NCBI GenBank assembly: GCA_002633025.1
Contig: NMRB01002550.1
Span: forward strand, 2,483-66,482
DNA length: 64,000 nucleotides
From: Notospermus geniculatus
Lineage: Eukaryota; Nemertea; Pilidiophora; Heteronemertea; Lineidae
Reading direction: 5' to 3'
Shown here: positions 1 through 11,496 of the stretch, piece by piece
Numbering within the stretch: position 1 is the first letter of the stretch
Layout of the letters: every line of letters begins with the position of its first letter
The notes under the pieces: generated by a model
What the model saw: the letters and a program-made list of their open reading frames with translations, nothing else
What the model was told of the DNA's origin: nothing
The model's database searches: none
Program-made: the position numbers and the translations under genes

Positions 1-126
1 GGATTGTTTGCGGGTTGGGATCGGTAGGTTGACTACTTGTTCCTGCCCTCGTTGTGTTATGGTTTTTGTTGCGGTTTTATTAAAAAAAAGAGTTCCTGGA
101 CATGCAAGTGGAGTTGCCGGAGAACT

Positions 127-444
127 CATCTTTTCCAAACAAGGCCATCGACTGTGTCTTTAGCCTTGTCCCAATCATGTCATCTTTTGCTTTAACTCAT
201 AGATTATAAATGAATCTGACCCCTACTTGACCCCGCCTCCGAGCCAACCGGAACTCGTGAAACAAATCGCTGTTCGGCACTCTCCTTCTCTTCCCGGACA
301 CATTTGTAACACCGATTTTGATTGGAACGTCGATTAGCCTTCGCACACCGATGATTGGCTGAGGCTCTGAGCTCCTCAGAAGCGGGAAATATGATGGCTT
401 CAAACCAGGCTAGATGGGTGTCAGGCCAGATATAGACTGGTGAG
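127..444 (-). repeat. Dispersed ~315-bp repeat, copy 1 of 3 (possible SINE)
   Basis: Nearly the same sequence recurs at 24072-24388 and 28105-28420, all in the same orientation. Read on the minus strand, the end near 444 carries a Pol III box-B-like motif (GGTTTGAAGCC here; GGTTCGAATCC in the third copy) preceded by a weak box-A-like CTGGCCTGAC. A tRNA-derived SINE is therefore possible, but the A-B spacing is short. No terminal inverted repeats are seen. Confidence 0.6.
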
Positions 445-1023
445 AATCAGATGCATGCGACGGACGTGAAGAGCCGGGAGTGACAACAACATCATTGATC
501 ATATTGATACGAATGGGCGAATAAAATGTAAAGTGGGAGGAAACCGGTCCCAATGGTCAGGCATTTTTCACATCTTTTAAACATGGCCGTTTCTCTTTCT
601 GATACCCTCCCAAACGACGAGCAAGTAGGTTCCTACTTTATGTACTAAACTAATACCCTGCTACTAATTTCATTATTCCTATCCCCTCGCTATCAGAGGG
701 AGGGCTCGCTTGTTCGGTAGCGTACCTTTGAATGAAATATCCGTTCCTACCATATTACTTAAGCATACGGTGTCTTCCCATTAAGACTTGCCATATTAAT
801 GCACTTTTGCTAATAATATTTTCGACTCCTTTCACGTGGTAATTCGGGGATTGGGGTGGTTTGGTTTAGGTAATGCTCGGCACAGATTTTCCGACTTTGA
901 CCTGCTTTATTGAGGTCCTGATTGGAAAGTTACTCAAGAAATTACCTCCAAGGCAACACTCAGTGGATGTGTTGTAATCCTAAGGGAAGTGCCGCGAGCT
1001 CCGAAACTAAAAGGGAGTCTTTT
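445..1023. other. No gene seen
   Basis: Open frames are short and in no way gene-like. The start (about 465-490) faintly resembles the 'gaagagcc' segment of the SINE-like repeats at 29785 and 48013. No other structure was recognised. Confidence 0.5.
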
Positions 1024-1207
1024 AAGCCTAGGTCACAAATGCACCGGTACGATTTTCCCCACCCAGCGGCATGCTGCGGATTTTAGAGACTGAATCTCGG
1101 ATCTAAGGTGACTTTATGCCGAAATCGCCTCAATAGATAAGCGGAAAGTAGGCTGGATCAAACTGGGCAGCCGTACGGGCCCCGGAGTGGATATGTGACT
1201 GGGGCTT
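1024..1207 (+). mobile_element. MITE family A, copy 1
   Basis: About 185 bp. The ends are imperfect inverted repeats (AAGCCTAGGTCACA at the left, reverse of TGTGACTGGGGCTT at the right), flanked by TTTA on both sides. An inverted second copy at 18875-19099 shares the whole interior, including the block with CGCCTCAATAGATAAGCGG. A non-autonomous DNA transposon is inferred. Confidence 0.65.
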
Positions 1208-1977
1208 TAGTTACCTGCAGAAAGTTGCGGAGGATTTTCGTCCCAGCAGAAGCCCACTGAACGCAATAGGGACAGTGACCTTTCATGACCTTTCATTTCA
1301 GACGGTCCCCCTTTTCACCCCTGATCCCCTGGGTAATGAGGGCGTTGGCATTTCCCACGACCGAACCAAGACCACTTAAAGGACCACGGTATTGCCACTT
1401 TTTCTCGATAGCCAGCGCCACCGTGCCACCCTCCAACCCAGCGATAACTACGTTGTCGGCGAATTGACCCGATTTTTACCTACATTTTGTAATGCATTTT
1501 TGTAGTTCGTCTTACTGCCGCTAGGTGGCTCCCTCTATGTCGGCAGTCAAATAACGCATTTGAGATCCAATATCGTGCTCCTTTAACTACGTCCCCACTG
1601 CATGACGTCAGAGATATCGAAATGCCAATTCCTCAACCGAGACACGGCACTCGAGGTCGTACATGTACCTGTTTGAGCCTCGTGGAAAGTTCACTGTTTT
1701 ACTTCTTTTGCCGTTAAGCGGAGAAAACAGCAAGCCGCCCGAGAAAAACCATGCTAGATAATTAACCAATCGAGTTTTATTGATCACGGTTGTTGAGTTG
1801 ATCGACTCACTGGCGATATGGTTCGCTGGGTTGGAGTTCCCGGTCAGATGGTTAGGCTCAGATGAAACATTTATCACTTGTTCTTGACGAGCTTTGCGAT
1901 TTAGTCCTATAATGTTGCTACGCTGTGTGATTTAAGTGGTTCGCTCGAATAATAGAGATTTAAGCATCAAAGGGAAG
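1208..1977. other. No gene seen; single CRE site
   Basis: No recognisable gene. A perfect CRE palindrome TGACGTCA lies at 1603-1610 and a TACATGTA at 1660-1667. The open frames here (up to 89 codons) lack splice or coding signals. Confidence 0.4.
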
Positions 1978-2640
1978 ATCAGTCGCCTTGAAGATTGTAG
2001 CACGCATACAGATCCATGTCTGTTAGATCATCTCAGCGAGATCACCCCACTGACATACACTCCTAGCCAGTAGCACACATACAGATTCATGTCAGTGAGG
2101 TCGTCGTTCACTGACATGCGCTTCTAAAGCTGTTCACTGACATGTCAGTGACATCATCGTTCAGTGACATGCGCTTCTAAAGCTGTTCACTGACATGTCA
2201 TTAAGATCATCGTTCACTGACATGCGCCTCTAAAGCTGTTCACTGACATGTCATTAAGATCATCGTTCACTGACATGCGCTTCTAAAGCCGTTCACTGAC
2301 ATGTCATTAAGATCATCGTTCACTGACATGCGCTTCTAAAGCTGTTCATTGACATGTCAGCCTGAGTGAGATCATCGTTCACCGACATGCGCTGCTAAAG
2401 CCGTTCACTGACATGCGCGTCTATAAAGATTGTAGCACGCATACAAATCCATGTCTGTGATATCATCATCTCAGCGAGATATTCCCATTAATATACGCTC
2501 CTAGCCGGTAGCAGACGTCCAGATTCATGTCAGTGATATTATCGTTCACTGACATGCGCTTCTAAAGCTGTTCACTGATGTCAGTGAGATCATCGTTCAC
2601 TGACATGCGCTTCTAAAGCTGTTCACTGATATGTCTGTGA
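1978..2640. repeat. Tandem satellite, ~53-bp unit in a higher-order block
   Basis: The unit is made of two related halves, each beginning GTTCACTGACATG; one half continues TCATTAAGATCATC and the other CGCTTCTAAAGCT. About nine units are visible. A longer leader (about 1992-2060, with TTGTAGCACGCATACA) is repeated at about 2425-2500, so the array is a duplicated higher-order block. A degenerate relative borders the MITE at 50579. Confidence 0.85.
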
Positions 2641-3338
2641 GCAATTCATAGGTGTGACCGAAAAAAACTGGGGATTTTCTGTAGTGTAACCAAGGCTATA
2701 GATTTTAGCTCACCGACATGGTTTGCCAAGATGATAGAAATTACTTCCGTGTGTGTGTGCTACCTATTTCACACTAGTCTCATAGAACGGTAACCAGAAA
2801 CATGAAAGCTCCTCTTCGTAGCCAAGCAATCTCTCCACACAAAGCCAGGATTTATCTAAACTAATCCGCTCTGAATGGGCGCCGATTTCTCGACAATTAA
2901 CGCATACACTACTACTCCAATACACACCTGTGGGTAGAGAAGGCAACGAACTGACATGGCGCATTCGTGACTTCCTTGGAAATCGTATGGGAAACCAAGA
3001 TGGCCGACAGGACTTGCCTTCCTTTTGGCCTATTTTGCTTTCACACGTCGAGCGATGAGTATACGCCACACCAAACGCAAAACAGATTGTATACACATGT
3101 ATTTGCAAATAGGAACGAAAGCGGCAGTTTAGCAGGCCAGCTTTCATCGATTGCCAATAGAGATCAATGAAAAACTGACAATTGTTGGCAATGTCACATG
3201 AAAGTAGGCACAGCTGCCGCCTGAGTCTGATCAGTTTTCTGTTCATTTCAATAATTCCCAATAGGATGAATATAGGGTCGAGTTCGACTGGAACCCGAGG
3301 TTCAACTCGATCCTGTCGAGTCGCACTCGAACTGCATA
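2641..3338. other. No gene accepted
   Basis: A 223-codon minus-strand frame (2764-3435) overlaps this stretch but runs into the MITE at 3339 and shows no domain, so I do not call it a gene. Position 2655-2695 shares a short motif (CTGTAGTGTAAC) with 28670-28720, hinting at another old repeat. Confidence 0.4.
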
Positions 3339-3494
3339 AATAGGAGCTGTCAGCGAGTTGACCAATAGGTGTCACTACGGCCCAGTTCAATGCATATATT
3401 GATCGAGCAGCAATCACGTAGATTTTCCTGTACATTTGTCCGGTAGAACTTTGCTGCCATCTGTTGGCAATATGCGCTGCTGACTGCTCCTATT
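3339..3494. mobile_element. MITE family B, copy 1
   Basis: 156 bp bounded by AATAGGAGCTGTCAG and its near-complement CTGACTGCTCCTATT. Two more copies at 49625-49798 and 50579-50750 share the interior (GTTGACCAATAGGTGTCACT; TGCTGCCATCTGTTGGCAAT). Short non-autonomous DNA transposon. Confidence 0.85.
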
Positions 3495-4255
3495 CCTCGG
3501 GTAGCTACTCTTTTGACGTCATATTTGACCTAATTCGTTGCTCGGGTTGAATCCTCGATGGAATGTGAAAACCAAAGACTGAGCGAAAGGGTCGCCGAGA
3601 TCGAGATCGACAACGCGACGCAACTCCGATCCCGGTTCCGATCTCGGAACCAGGATACCCGAACCTCTCTAATAGCAGAGTCTTAGCGCCCACGCACGAG
3701 AGGACAGCTCCGTTTTCTACGACAAACGTGACGGTTCCTCTTCAATCTAATTAAGTACCAGCTCGACGTTGACAAAATTAATCAAAGCCTGGTCTATCCG
3801 GGTTGGAATTTCAATCCTCTATCATAACGTAAAAATCAATGGATTGAGTACAACGCCAGCATTGTGTTGCAGTTGGCGTGCGAAGAACGTAGGCTGATCA
3901 TTGCCCTCTTGCGATGAATTGAGATGATTTCGCGAGTTATGGGACGGCAGGAGATAATTTGGGCGGGATCTGCCACCCACAATTCAGCACGGGCGTAGAA
4001 CACCGTCAACGGTACGCTGCGTTTGCAAAAGATTCGAGAATGACCTAATAAAGCCATAGAGCAGATTCAAGGTCACTATCTTCGAACCCCTGCTGTGAAA
4101 ATTCCAGGGAATAGATCAGTGCTACCACCTTTTGCGAAATCACTCAGTTAATTTTTAAAGGCGCCGAAATTCCCAGTTGTAGGCCTACTTCGGCCTCGTT
4201 GTTCGTCGATGGCGCGAAACGTCTCTCTAAGCGTTTCCCGTATGATCGTTAAAAT
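3495..4255. other. No gene seen
   Basis: Contains several short GATC/GATCTCG-rich runs (3595-3650). No coding or repeat signal was recognised. Confidence 0.4.
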
Positions 4256-4257
4256 TA

Positions 4258-4412
4258 GGGAGTTTAAGAAATCAAACGGTAAACGTTAACTTTACGACAA
4301 CGTTATTTTTTGTCCCAAAAATGGAATACATGTATATAATCTGGTGAACTCGCAGTATGAAAAATAACGTTGTCGTAAAGTTAACGTTTATCATTTGATT
4401 TCTAAAACTCCC
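4258..4412. mobile_element. MITE family C, copy 1 (TA-flanked, palindromic)
   Basis: 155 bp with ~55-bp terminal inverted repeats starting GGGAGTTTAAGAAATCAAAC, and a TA dinucleotide on both sides (4256-4257, 4413-4414). Other copies: 10923-11071, 43969-44062 (broken), 63855-64000 (cut by the window end). TA duplication and length suggest a Tc1/mariner-type MITE. Confidence 0.88.
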
Positions 4413-4414
4413 TA

Positions 4415-6008
4415 CTGAATGGAAACCTAACCTGACCTTGAATAATCCCATCAAGCAACGCGAGCCGCGTTATAAGATTTGCTGCGAAACTATTCTTAGC
4501 CGACATGTGCTGCCCCCAGGCGGATCACATTAAAACTTGATGAGAATCACTATTGTTATTAATGATGATCACCGTCAGACGTATTTGTCTTCGGATTGAT
4601 CAATAATAAATTTCTATTGATGGATGGTATGTCCTAGTTAATTCAAGGCTCTGCCGAGAAACGTTAAAGGAATATAAGAGACAGATTTGGATGGGTTGGC
4701 AATGGGGTAGTCTCGCTTGGCCAGACGCTACGGGCTCACCCCTTCGGTAAATCACACACCGCGTCTGGCTCTTTTAGAGATTAACAGTCGTGAAGACCGC
4801 GTGGTGGCAGCACGGGTCCTTGGGTTTTCCCAACCTCGCTCGCTTTCTGACAATATGGCGAGTGGTCCAAAGTTGTCTGAGCGAACTAATGCCATCTAGT
4901 GGTGTTACCGGCTTTTGAGCCCCAAATGTGCCAGTGTGTAGGAGACCGGGACGTCGGATACACACTGGGGCCGAGTGTAGGCAATGGGGTACCTGCGCAG
5001 CATTCTATCCCACCAGATGTCTCTAGTAGGCAAAATGAATAGAGCCAACTTGTTTTTGCTGAATACTGAGAAAACGGTCCATTAAATCCACCAACATGCA
5101 GTGGAAAAGTTCTTCATAATTCTATATAAAATACATTCTGACTATTCTTGAATACCTCAGTTGAAGGAGGTAGACCCTGCTCATATGAAAATTAGGCTTA
5201 TAGTTTGGACTTAATCTCACTGTAAATTGGTTCACTTTTTCAGTCATTTCTCATATGAGTGGAGCTTTAGCTGCCCATGAAATTTTTTTAACTCCTGACC
5301 ATTTTATTAATTATCCAAACAGAAAATAAAAATATCTCGCTGCAATCAAATAATAAAGGAGTTAGAGGCAAAAAACTGTTTTGACAATACATTCACCCTC
5401 TTCATTCTAACCTTGTTACTACTAGAGACATCTATTGGTGTTAGTTCCTCCGGTTCCTCATTTGAATAGGCCGTGAGACGTGACTGGAAAAGAGGCCAAA
5501 AAGGGTCCAAATTCAGGATCTTGAAAACTGTTACCCAAAGGATGTCATCATGGGTATCATTTTGGAGCTCTGTGAGAGCAATGCTGAAAAAAATATTGTC
5601 ATCCACCTGAGCCCCCGTGGAACTAGTGGAAAGGGGTCAAAATCGGATTTGTGGCCCTTTTGACCCCCTCAAGGGTTGCAGTGTACATTTTGGGGAATGA
5701 AACCTATGTTGTACCCACTGAGACCTTTAATTTGATACCCATGTTGATATGATTTGAAGACATCAAATTTTTGCCCCCTACTGTTAATCCGTTGGCCCCT
5801 AAAAAGGGCGGCCATCTTGGAAATGTGCAGATTTTGTCTTGTGGTAACAAGCTGAAATATGTTCAGCATGTCCATCTTCATATAAAACAGGAGGAAATGT
5901 TTAGTTACCAGAACTCAGTACGCCACGAAAGTGAAAAATAAATGGGCACGTCTCACGGCCTAGAATTTGCTGGGCCTTTTTGCCGAGTGGTGCGGCGTTC
6001 AACAATAA
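4415..6008. other. No gene accepted
   Basis: About 1.6 kb without a convincing gene. Minus-strand frames at 5346-5606 and 5669-5881 are separated by stops and lack splice context. They may be remnants of a decayed element but match no family I recognise. Confidence 0.4.
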
Positions 6009-6436
6009 CACTCTAAAAAAATTCTCGTCGTACTGACAAGCTGGAACTCGTTCTCAGAATATGCTTAAATTGACAGGGTCTATCTTGTCAATTGACAAAG
6101 GCGGGATTCGAACCTACGACCTATGAAATATATAAACTACTAGACAAACCCCTAAACCCTCGTGGCTACTGAGGCAACGATGGTGACAGCACGCTTAGAG
6201 TTCAAGAAATTGAGCGATAAATGTGAGGGAAGCGCATGCGCAATAATGTCCTGCCACCTGCAACTTATCGCCATAACAAGAGACCTTGTCAACTGGATAA
6301 ACTGAACTCGTCACAGAGATGTGCGACTCGCCATGACAAGTAAATTGTGTCATGAATGACGTAATTCGTCAGGCTGACTAAAGCATCTCATCAATATTCG
6401 CAGACAAGTTGCGTTGACAAGAATTTTTTAAGAGTG
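6009..6436 (-). mobile_element. 428-bp TIR element with internal Pol III box B
   Basis: Bounded by CACTCTAAAAAAATTCTCGTC and the complement of GACAAGAATTTTTTAAGAGTG. Inside, near 6105, the minus strand reads GGTTCGAATCCCGCC (perfect box B), with TAGCCACGAGG upstream as a box-A candidate. Either a SINE lies inside a MITE or the element recruited tRNA-like sequence. Subterminal CTTGTCA/TGACAAG motifs repeat on both sides. Confidence 0.6.
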
Positions 6437-7189
6437 AAGGCCTCACCCGGTTATTCCATCCTACGACCAGTAAAAATGAAATTTTCGTCCGATGAACTGT
6501 ACAAAAAGATTTCAGTCGCAGATTACGGTTGGAGCCCCTGCACACATTTGTGTCGCGGGTTCGAAACCCTGGAAGGTAATTACGTTTAATTGCAAGGTCG
6601 AGCCAAGGAAACGTTCTGAGATTATATACGGATTATATATCTGATGGTATCCTCTTGCCACGCCATCAAGGAACATCATAACGCAGCGCATGCGAACAGG
6701 GAACGCCCACGCTCGATCACTCCGTATCAGAAGACACATAAGATCCATTTCATGTCCAAAATAAAAAAACAACATTCTTATCCAGTCATATACAGTAGGA
6801 CCTAGACCTATAGGCCTAATGGGTCGATTGTTTTGGTAATGAATTACCCCTATCCGTCCATGCAAGTTTGCATCACATAGGCCTTGTCATGGACCTAACA
6901 TTGGTAGGCCTAAGTATGTATTGGTGGTGTAAGGAACGCGGCCATCCCTAGGCCCGCCATCTTCCGCAGCCATATTATCCACACTAGAGCCGCAGGTCAA
7001 AATAAACACTGGCCATCATATGCGTAGGTGATGCACACACAAAGCCTATATAAAAAGCCTATAGACAATCGCAATGGCTATATTGTCTGAAGAAATCAAT
7101 GGGAATACTGCCATCAGATCACTCTATATCGTTTTATGAACCTATATGAAATTAACTGCTTATGGAACGGCACATAACTGTCCGTGTGT
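6437..7189. other. No gene seen; TAGGCCTA-rich
   Basis: Several AGGCCTA palindromes occur (about 6808, 6909). A box-B-like GGGTTCGAAACCC at 6559-6571 has no good box A or cloverleaf. No gene was recognised. Confidence 0.4.
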
Positions 7190-7440
7190 ACGTCGAGGCA
7201 GCGTCGATCGATTTTATCGGTAATTCCGAACTCGGTTCCCTGATTCCTTGGCTGCTGTAGAAGCATAGCGAGACAGTAGATTCGTTCTTACAATCGCCGT
7301 GAAGCGAAGGCGGGCATTTAATAATTTGCGACAAGATATGATTGGTTGTATGCCAATTACTGCGTTCGTCCACCATATCTTGAGTAACGCGCGATAGGCA
7401 TTGTGGGTCCGCCGCATGCGTCACTGAAAATGGCTACCAG
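7190..7440 (+). promoter_or_regulatory. Putative CpG-rich, TATA-less promoter
   Basis: Compared with the AT-rich surroundings, this stretch is rich in CpG (ACGTCGAGGCAGCGTCGATCG; ACGCGCGA; CCGCCGCATGCGTCA). It holds an inverted CCAAT box (GATTGG near 7340) and a CCAAT about 10 bases on. The GCATGCG at 7413-7419 resembles an NRF-1-like core. It lies 400-650 bases upstream of the proposed start codon at 7841, on a suitable strand. A small upstream frame (ATG 7430, stop 7499-7501, 23 codons) follows it. No TATA box or CAP site can be fixed from sequence. Confidence 0.35.
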
Positions 7441-7840
7441 CAGGCTACGCCGCCGCCAACTTTCCCAAGTGCGTTTGAGACGAACGGGTAACTGTTGGTG
7501 ATGTGATCGAGTCGGATAATCAAGTACTTTCCAATACAGACTGGGTTCATTCCGGGAATAAGCCAAAGATTGTAATCAGGTGGATCTTTCATTCGTTCTA
7601 AGGATTATGTTAATACGAATTTTGTCGGAAGATGTGCTGAATTTTGCGGGCAAGTCTTTCTCAAGTCATCACCGCGCGGATTATCAAAATGAAACGTTGT
7701 AGAACTTGCGGAGGTGACCAAAAATGTCGGAGTAATCAACATGACTTCTAAGCCGGATTTTGACATTGGATTACGATCAGTACACATTATTAAGGAACCC
7801 TTTTCTTCCGCTGACAATACGTACTAAAAGAAGGGTCAAA

Positions 7841-7895
7841 ATGTTGCCGCCAGCGTATGGCTACCCCGCTGAAGGGAATGACCTCAACTCTCCCA
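7841..7895 (+). CDS. Putative first coding exon of an unidentified host gene
   Basis: Translates as MLPPAYGYPAEGNDLNSP plus one base. The ATG is the first Met after an in-frame stop at 7742-7744 and has A at -3. The exon ends at a strong donor (A|GTAAGTG, 7896 on). It ends in phase 1, exactly what the internal exon at 53709 needs: the split codon would be A+CA (Thr). The short peptide is rich in Pro, Gly and Tyr, like a flexible N-terminus. It is in single-copy DNA, just downstream of a CpG-rich region. I recognise no family. The alternative is a chance start and donor; exon length and phase agreement make a real exon somewhat more likely. Confidence 0.5.
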
Positions 7896-8186
7896 GTAAG
7901 TGAAAAAAAAACTACCAACGTCGTAGTAGCTTTCTTACGAGTGTTCAACGACATCATGTTGTTCGTTTTGCGTTGTTTCGTGTCTTCTATTTGCTAAGAA
8001 CTTTATACTGATAAAGTTTGCCACTACTAGTGCGTTTTGATTATCATGTGGACACCATATGCTAGGGTAACCTTTTCAGATATGTGACGGTCGACAGGTA
8101 GGTGTAAACGGACGCCTTACCGATGAACGGTCATGTTTCGCATATTACTTTATCTCCTACCGCCCGCCGCCAAGTAGCGCTAACAC

Positions 8187-8664
8187 ACCTGCACCCGGCT
8201 ATGAAATGTCATATTTGACAACGTTGTTGACTACATCTCGCTAGTTGTACCAAAGTTCTCCAACAATTAGCAAAAAAATTAACTTCGGAAACCTGAGCTT
8301 GGTTGTCAAACAAACCGGTGCATGACGTCATACCCGCGGGACGAGGTTCTGCACTACAAGATGCGGGAAGATTCATTTCCGAACGCTATTTCTATATTTT
8401 CACCGTACCGTTTTTGGGCGATGCCCCAAAATACTGATGACGTCATGGATGTCCCCTCACCCAACGTGGAAAGTACGCACGCGAACGCTCCTACGGGCTA
8501 CACCGTGTACAAAATACCGGTGCACAGCATGTATCACAGCGCGTGACGTCATTCCCGCGGAACGACATATCACAAGAAAGACCCCTGGTGGCAAGAACAT
8601 ACTTAATAGCGTGAGTTTTAAACAGCATTGCTTGGAAACAGTTGTTTATTCCGCCGTATTCTTA
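8187..8664 (+). repeat. Duplicated block, copy 1, with three CRE sites
   Basis: Begins ACCTGCACCCGGCTATGAAA and is repeated at 8753-9246 with modest divergence. Perfect TGACGTCA motifs lie at 8323, 8438 and 8544. Two of them are followed by CCCGCGG boxes, so the block also has internal similarity. It lies 290 bases inside the proposed first intron. Open frames here differ between copies and are not considered coding. Confidence 0.75.
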
Positions 8665-8752
8665 AAGGGCTCCGCACACTGGCGACTAAAATGGGGGCGA
8701 CTACCGATGCGACTACTACGTCGCCTGCCGTAATTACCTTTGCGGTCGATCA

Positions 8753-9246
8753 ACCTGCACCCGGCTATGAAATGTCATATTTGACAACGTTGTTGACTAC
8801 ATCTCGCTAGTTGTACCAAAGTTCTCCAACAATTAGCAAAAAAATCAACTTCGGAAACGAGAGCTTGGTTGTCAAACAAACCGGTGCATGACGTCATACC
8901 CGCGGGACGAGGTTCTGCACTACAAGATGCGGGAAGATTCATTTCCGAACGCTATTTTCACATTCTCACCATACCGTTTTTGAGGGCGATGCCCAAAATA
9001 GTGATGACGTCATGGATGCCCCTTCACCCAAAGTGGACGTCTTCATACGCGAAAAGTACGCAAGCGAACGCTCCTACGGGATGCACCGTGTACAAAATAC
9101 CGGTGCACAGCATGTATCACAGCGCGTGACGTCATTCCCGCGGAACGACATATCGCGAGTAAGCCCCCTGGTGACAAGAACATACTTAATGGCTTGAGTC
9201 TTAAACAGCATTGCTTGGAAAGAGTTGTTTATTCCGCCGTATTCTT
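8753..9246 (+). repeat. Duplicated block, copy 2, with three CRE sites
   Basis: Direct copy of 8187-8664, about 566 bases downstream, with a few small insertions (for example an extra segment near 9037-9060). CRE sites TGACGTCA are conserved at 8889, 9005 and 9127. The 88-base spacer (8665-8752) is not repeated. Confidence 0.75.
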
Positions 9247-9826
9247 TACTGAATCACGCCACGATTTGCGTGCATGAACTTGCTTCTCTCTCTGCACGTA
9301 TTTTTAGTTGTTACTGTTGTAGGACCGCCGGATACGACGTGGGTTTGGCGATAAAAATACTCACAAGCCACCTGATATACACACTTAGATTTGCGGGCGG
9401 GTTTCGCGCACGCAATCTCGGCACAAATCAATTAAAAGGTAGGCAGCCTGTCGTTCAATCAATTGGACATAATTAATGGTTCGATATCGGGATATGCATG
9501 GCGTTCTCGCTGGAAAACTAATTTCCCTGATTTTAACGAGGTTAAATCATATTTCTCGCGCGATAATCTGCAGGTTTCAATTGTATGCACAATAGCGACA
9601 TAAGTACATAATCTGTTCTTCTTTTGAAAACCTTGCGTGAGCCTCAAACTGAAAGTGATGTAAAAGGAAAGGATATCCCCAAGGAATGTGTCCGCCCTCA
9701 TTGTTTACTGACGGAATGAGAAACATCGCGGTAGCTACAAACGTACCACAAACAAATCCATTGTTAGCCTGACTTTCATTTCTGGGATCAATTTCACTGC
9801 CGCACCTAAACCCCAAACTGAATACA
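9247..9826. other. No gene seen
   Basis: No recognised repeat. Minus-strand frames at 9459-9701 and 9577-9843 overlap each other in different frames and carry no motif. Confidence 0.4.
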
Positions 9827-10795
9827 TGTACACTCATGGCCAAAAGTAAATGGACAGCAGTTTATCTTGAATATCTCCAAACCAATGGGCTGAAGACAAT
9901 TGAATCCGACATATGTAGTGGTAAATTTTCCTGGCTATCTAATGGTATCAGCGTCGAAAAAATCCGCTGAAAGCCGCATTGGACAGAAGGAATTTTGTAA
10001 AGGCATGTTTTTTGCTACTTTTTTATTTGCATGATTTCATTGAAAAATTTTATATCACAGTGTTCTACTCATCGAGGCCTTTCATAAAATATCCTAAAAT
10101 TTCAAATATTCCGCGTAGAAATGTGATTTTGGGGCACTTTTATCCAAATATTTTTGGCCACGCGTGCAACACCTTTGACACAGGCCTCTGCACTATTGTG
10201 AGTTGTGGTGGTGAATGAAAACTAAGTATTGTCATTTCTCGTTCGAAATGAATAAAGAAACCCAGTTGTGGCTGAAGGTGGCGTTTGTCATGCATGGTCA
10301 ATTTCCATAACAGGCTGCGTCAATTCAGTGGATTCCTGGTAGTTTACCAATTCACAGCCTGTTGGCACCCCGTCAATCCCACAAACTATTCAATGGCCAT
10401 TGATTTTTATCTACCGGCATGACCATCGGGTTCAAGGGGCTCTGTCAAGGTGTTGCAAGCATGGCCAACATAGTTTTGATAAAAGTGCCCCAAAATCACA
10501 TTTCTACACGGAATATTTGAAATTTCAGGATACATTATGAAAGGCCTCGATGAGTAGAACACAGTGATATAAAAATTTTGAATGAAATCCAGCAAATAAA
10601 AAAGTAGCAAAAAACATACCTTTACAAAATTCCTTCTGTCAAATGCGGTTTTCAGCGGATTTTTTCGACGTTGATACCATTAGATAGCCAGGAAAATTTA
10701 CTACTACATATGTCGGATTCAATTTTCTCCACCCCATTGGTTTGGAGATATTCAAGATAAACTGGTGTCCATTTACCTTTGGCCATGAGTGTACA
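9827..10795. mobile_element. Large foldback element, ~360-bp inverted arms
   Basis: The left arm (about 9827-10190) and right arm (about 10435-10795) are imperfect inverted copies; the unpaired centre is about 240 bases. The outer ends are TGTACACTCATGGCC and its complement, with TACA on both outer sides. The terminal CACTCATGGCCAAAAGTAAA resembles Tc1/mariner-type ends. Matching frames on opposite strands are mirror images of the arms, not genes. Confidence 0.85.
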
Positions 10796-10922
10796 TACAA
10801 AACAGGTGTAAAAACACCTTCTTAGAAAAAAAATGGCCACATCTGTTATTCAATTAGATGCATGGCACAAAAGACTAATGATGATTAACAAAAATTACGT
10901 AATCGTTTGAAACTGGACAATA

Positions 10923-11071
10923 GGGAGGTTTCGAAATCAAACGATAAACGTAAACTTTACGACAGCGTTATATTTCATAGTACACATTAACCAGATTTTA
11001 TATTGCATTTTCGGTACAAAAATAACGTTGTCGTTAACGTTAACGTTAATCGTTTGATTTCGAAACCTCCC
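10923..11071. mobile_element. MITE family C, copy 2
   Basis: 149 bp, ends GGGAGGTTTCGAAATCAAAC and complement, TA at 10921-10922 and 11072-11073. Interior ACCAGATTTTATATTGCATT matches the copy at 63855. Confidence 0.88.
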
Positions 11072-11073
11072 TA

Positions 11074-11496
11074 TTACCTTTGGGGAATATTTTTCGTATC
11101 ACACACATTTCCTCACTAACCGATTCGGTGATTTTCATCTGGCCAATCGATGCTTACACCTTGGTAACGAATACTCGTATTGTCCGTTCATTTCATGTAA
11201 AGGTACCGTGTCGCTTTCAACGACACGACATTGAAAGACGTTATGGTACTTTGTAGTGTGTTATATTGTATATCATCCATACGCACGCAAAAATGAAATT
11301 AAAGAACGTCGTATACCCGCAACGTTTTTCTGGTCACCATGGTCACAGAATATCCATGAAAGCTCACGCTGTTTACTATTTGAAACTTAAGATACGACAG
11401 GCAACGGTATGTGTAGACATCTGTGCCTTTGACATGTCATTCGCACGTGGACATACTATTGAACAATACTCAGTTTCGTGCTTCGTGAGTGCGTCA
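11074..11496. other. No gene accepted
   Basis: A 117-codon plus frame (11266-11619) runs from here into the inverted-repeat element at 11497, so its C-terminal part is transposon sequence. No motif was seen. Confidence 0.4.

Noticed and set aside
2764-3435. 223-codon minus-strand frame
   Set aside because: Runs into MITE family B, no domain, irregular composition; probably chance.
6559-6571. Box-B-like GGGTTCGAAACCC
   Set aside because: No box A at suitable distance and no cloverleaf.
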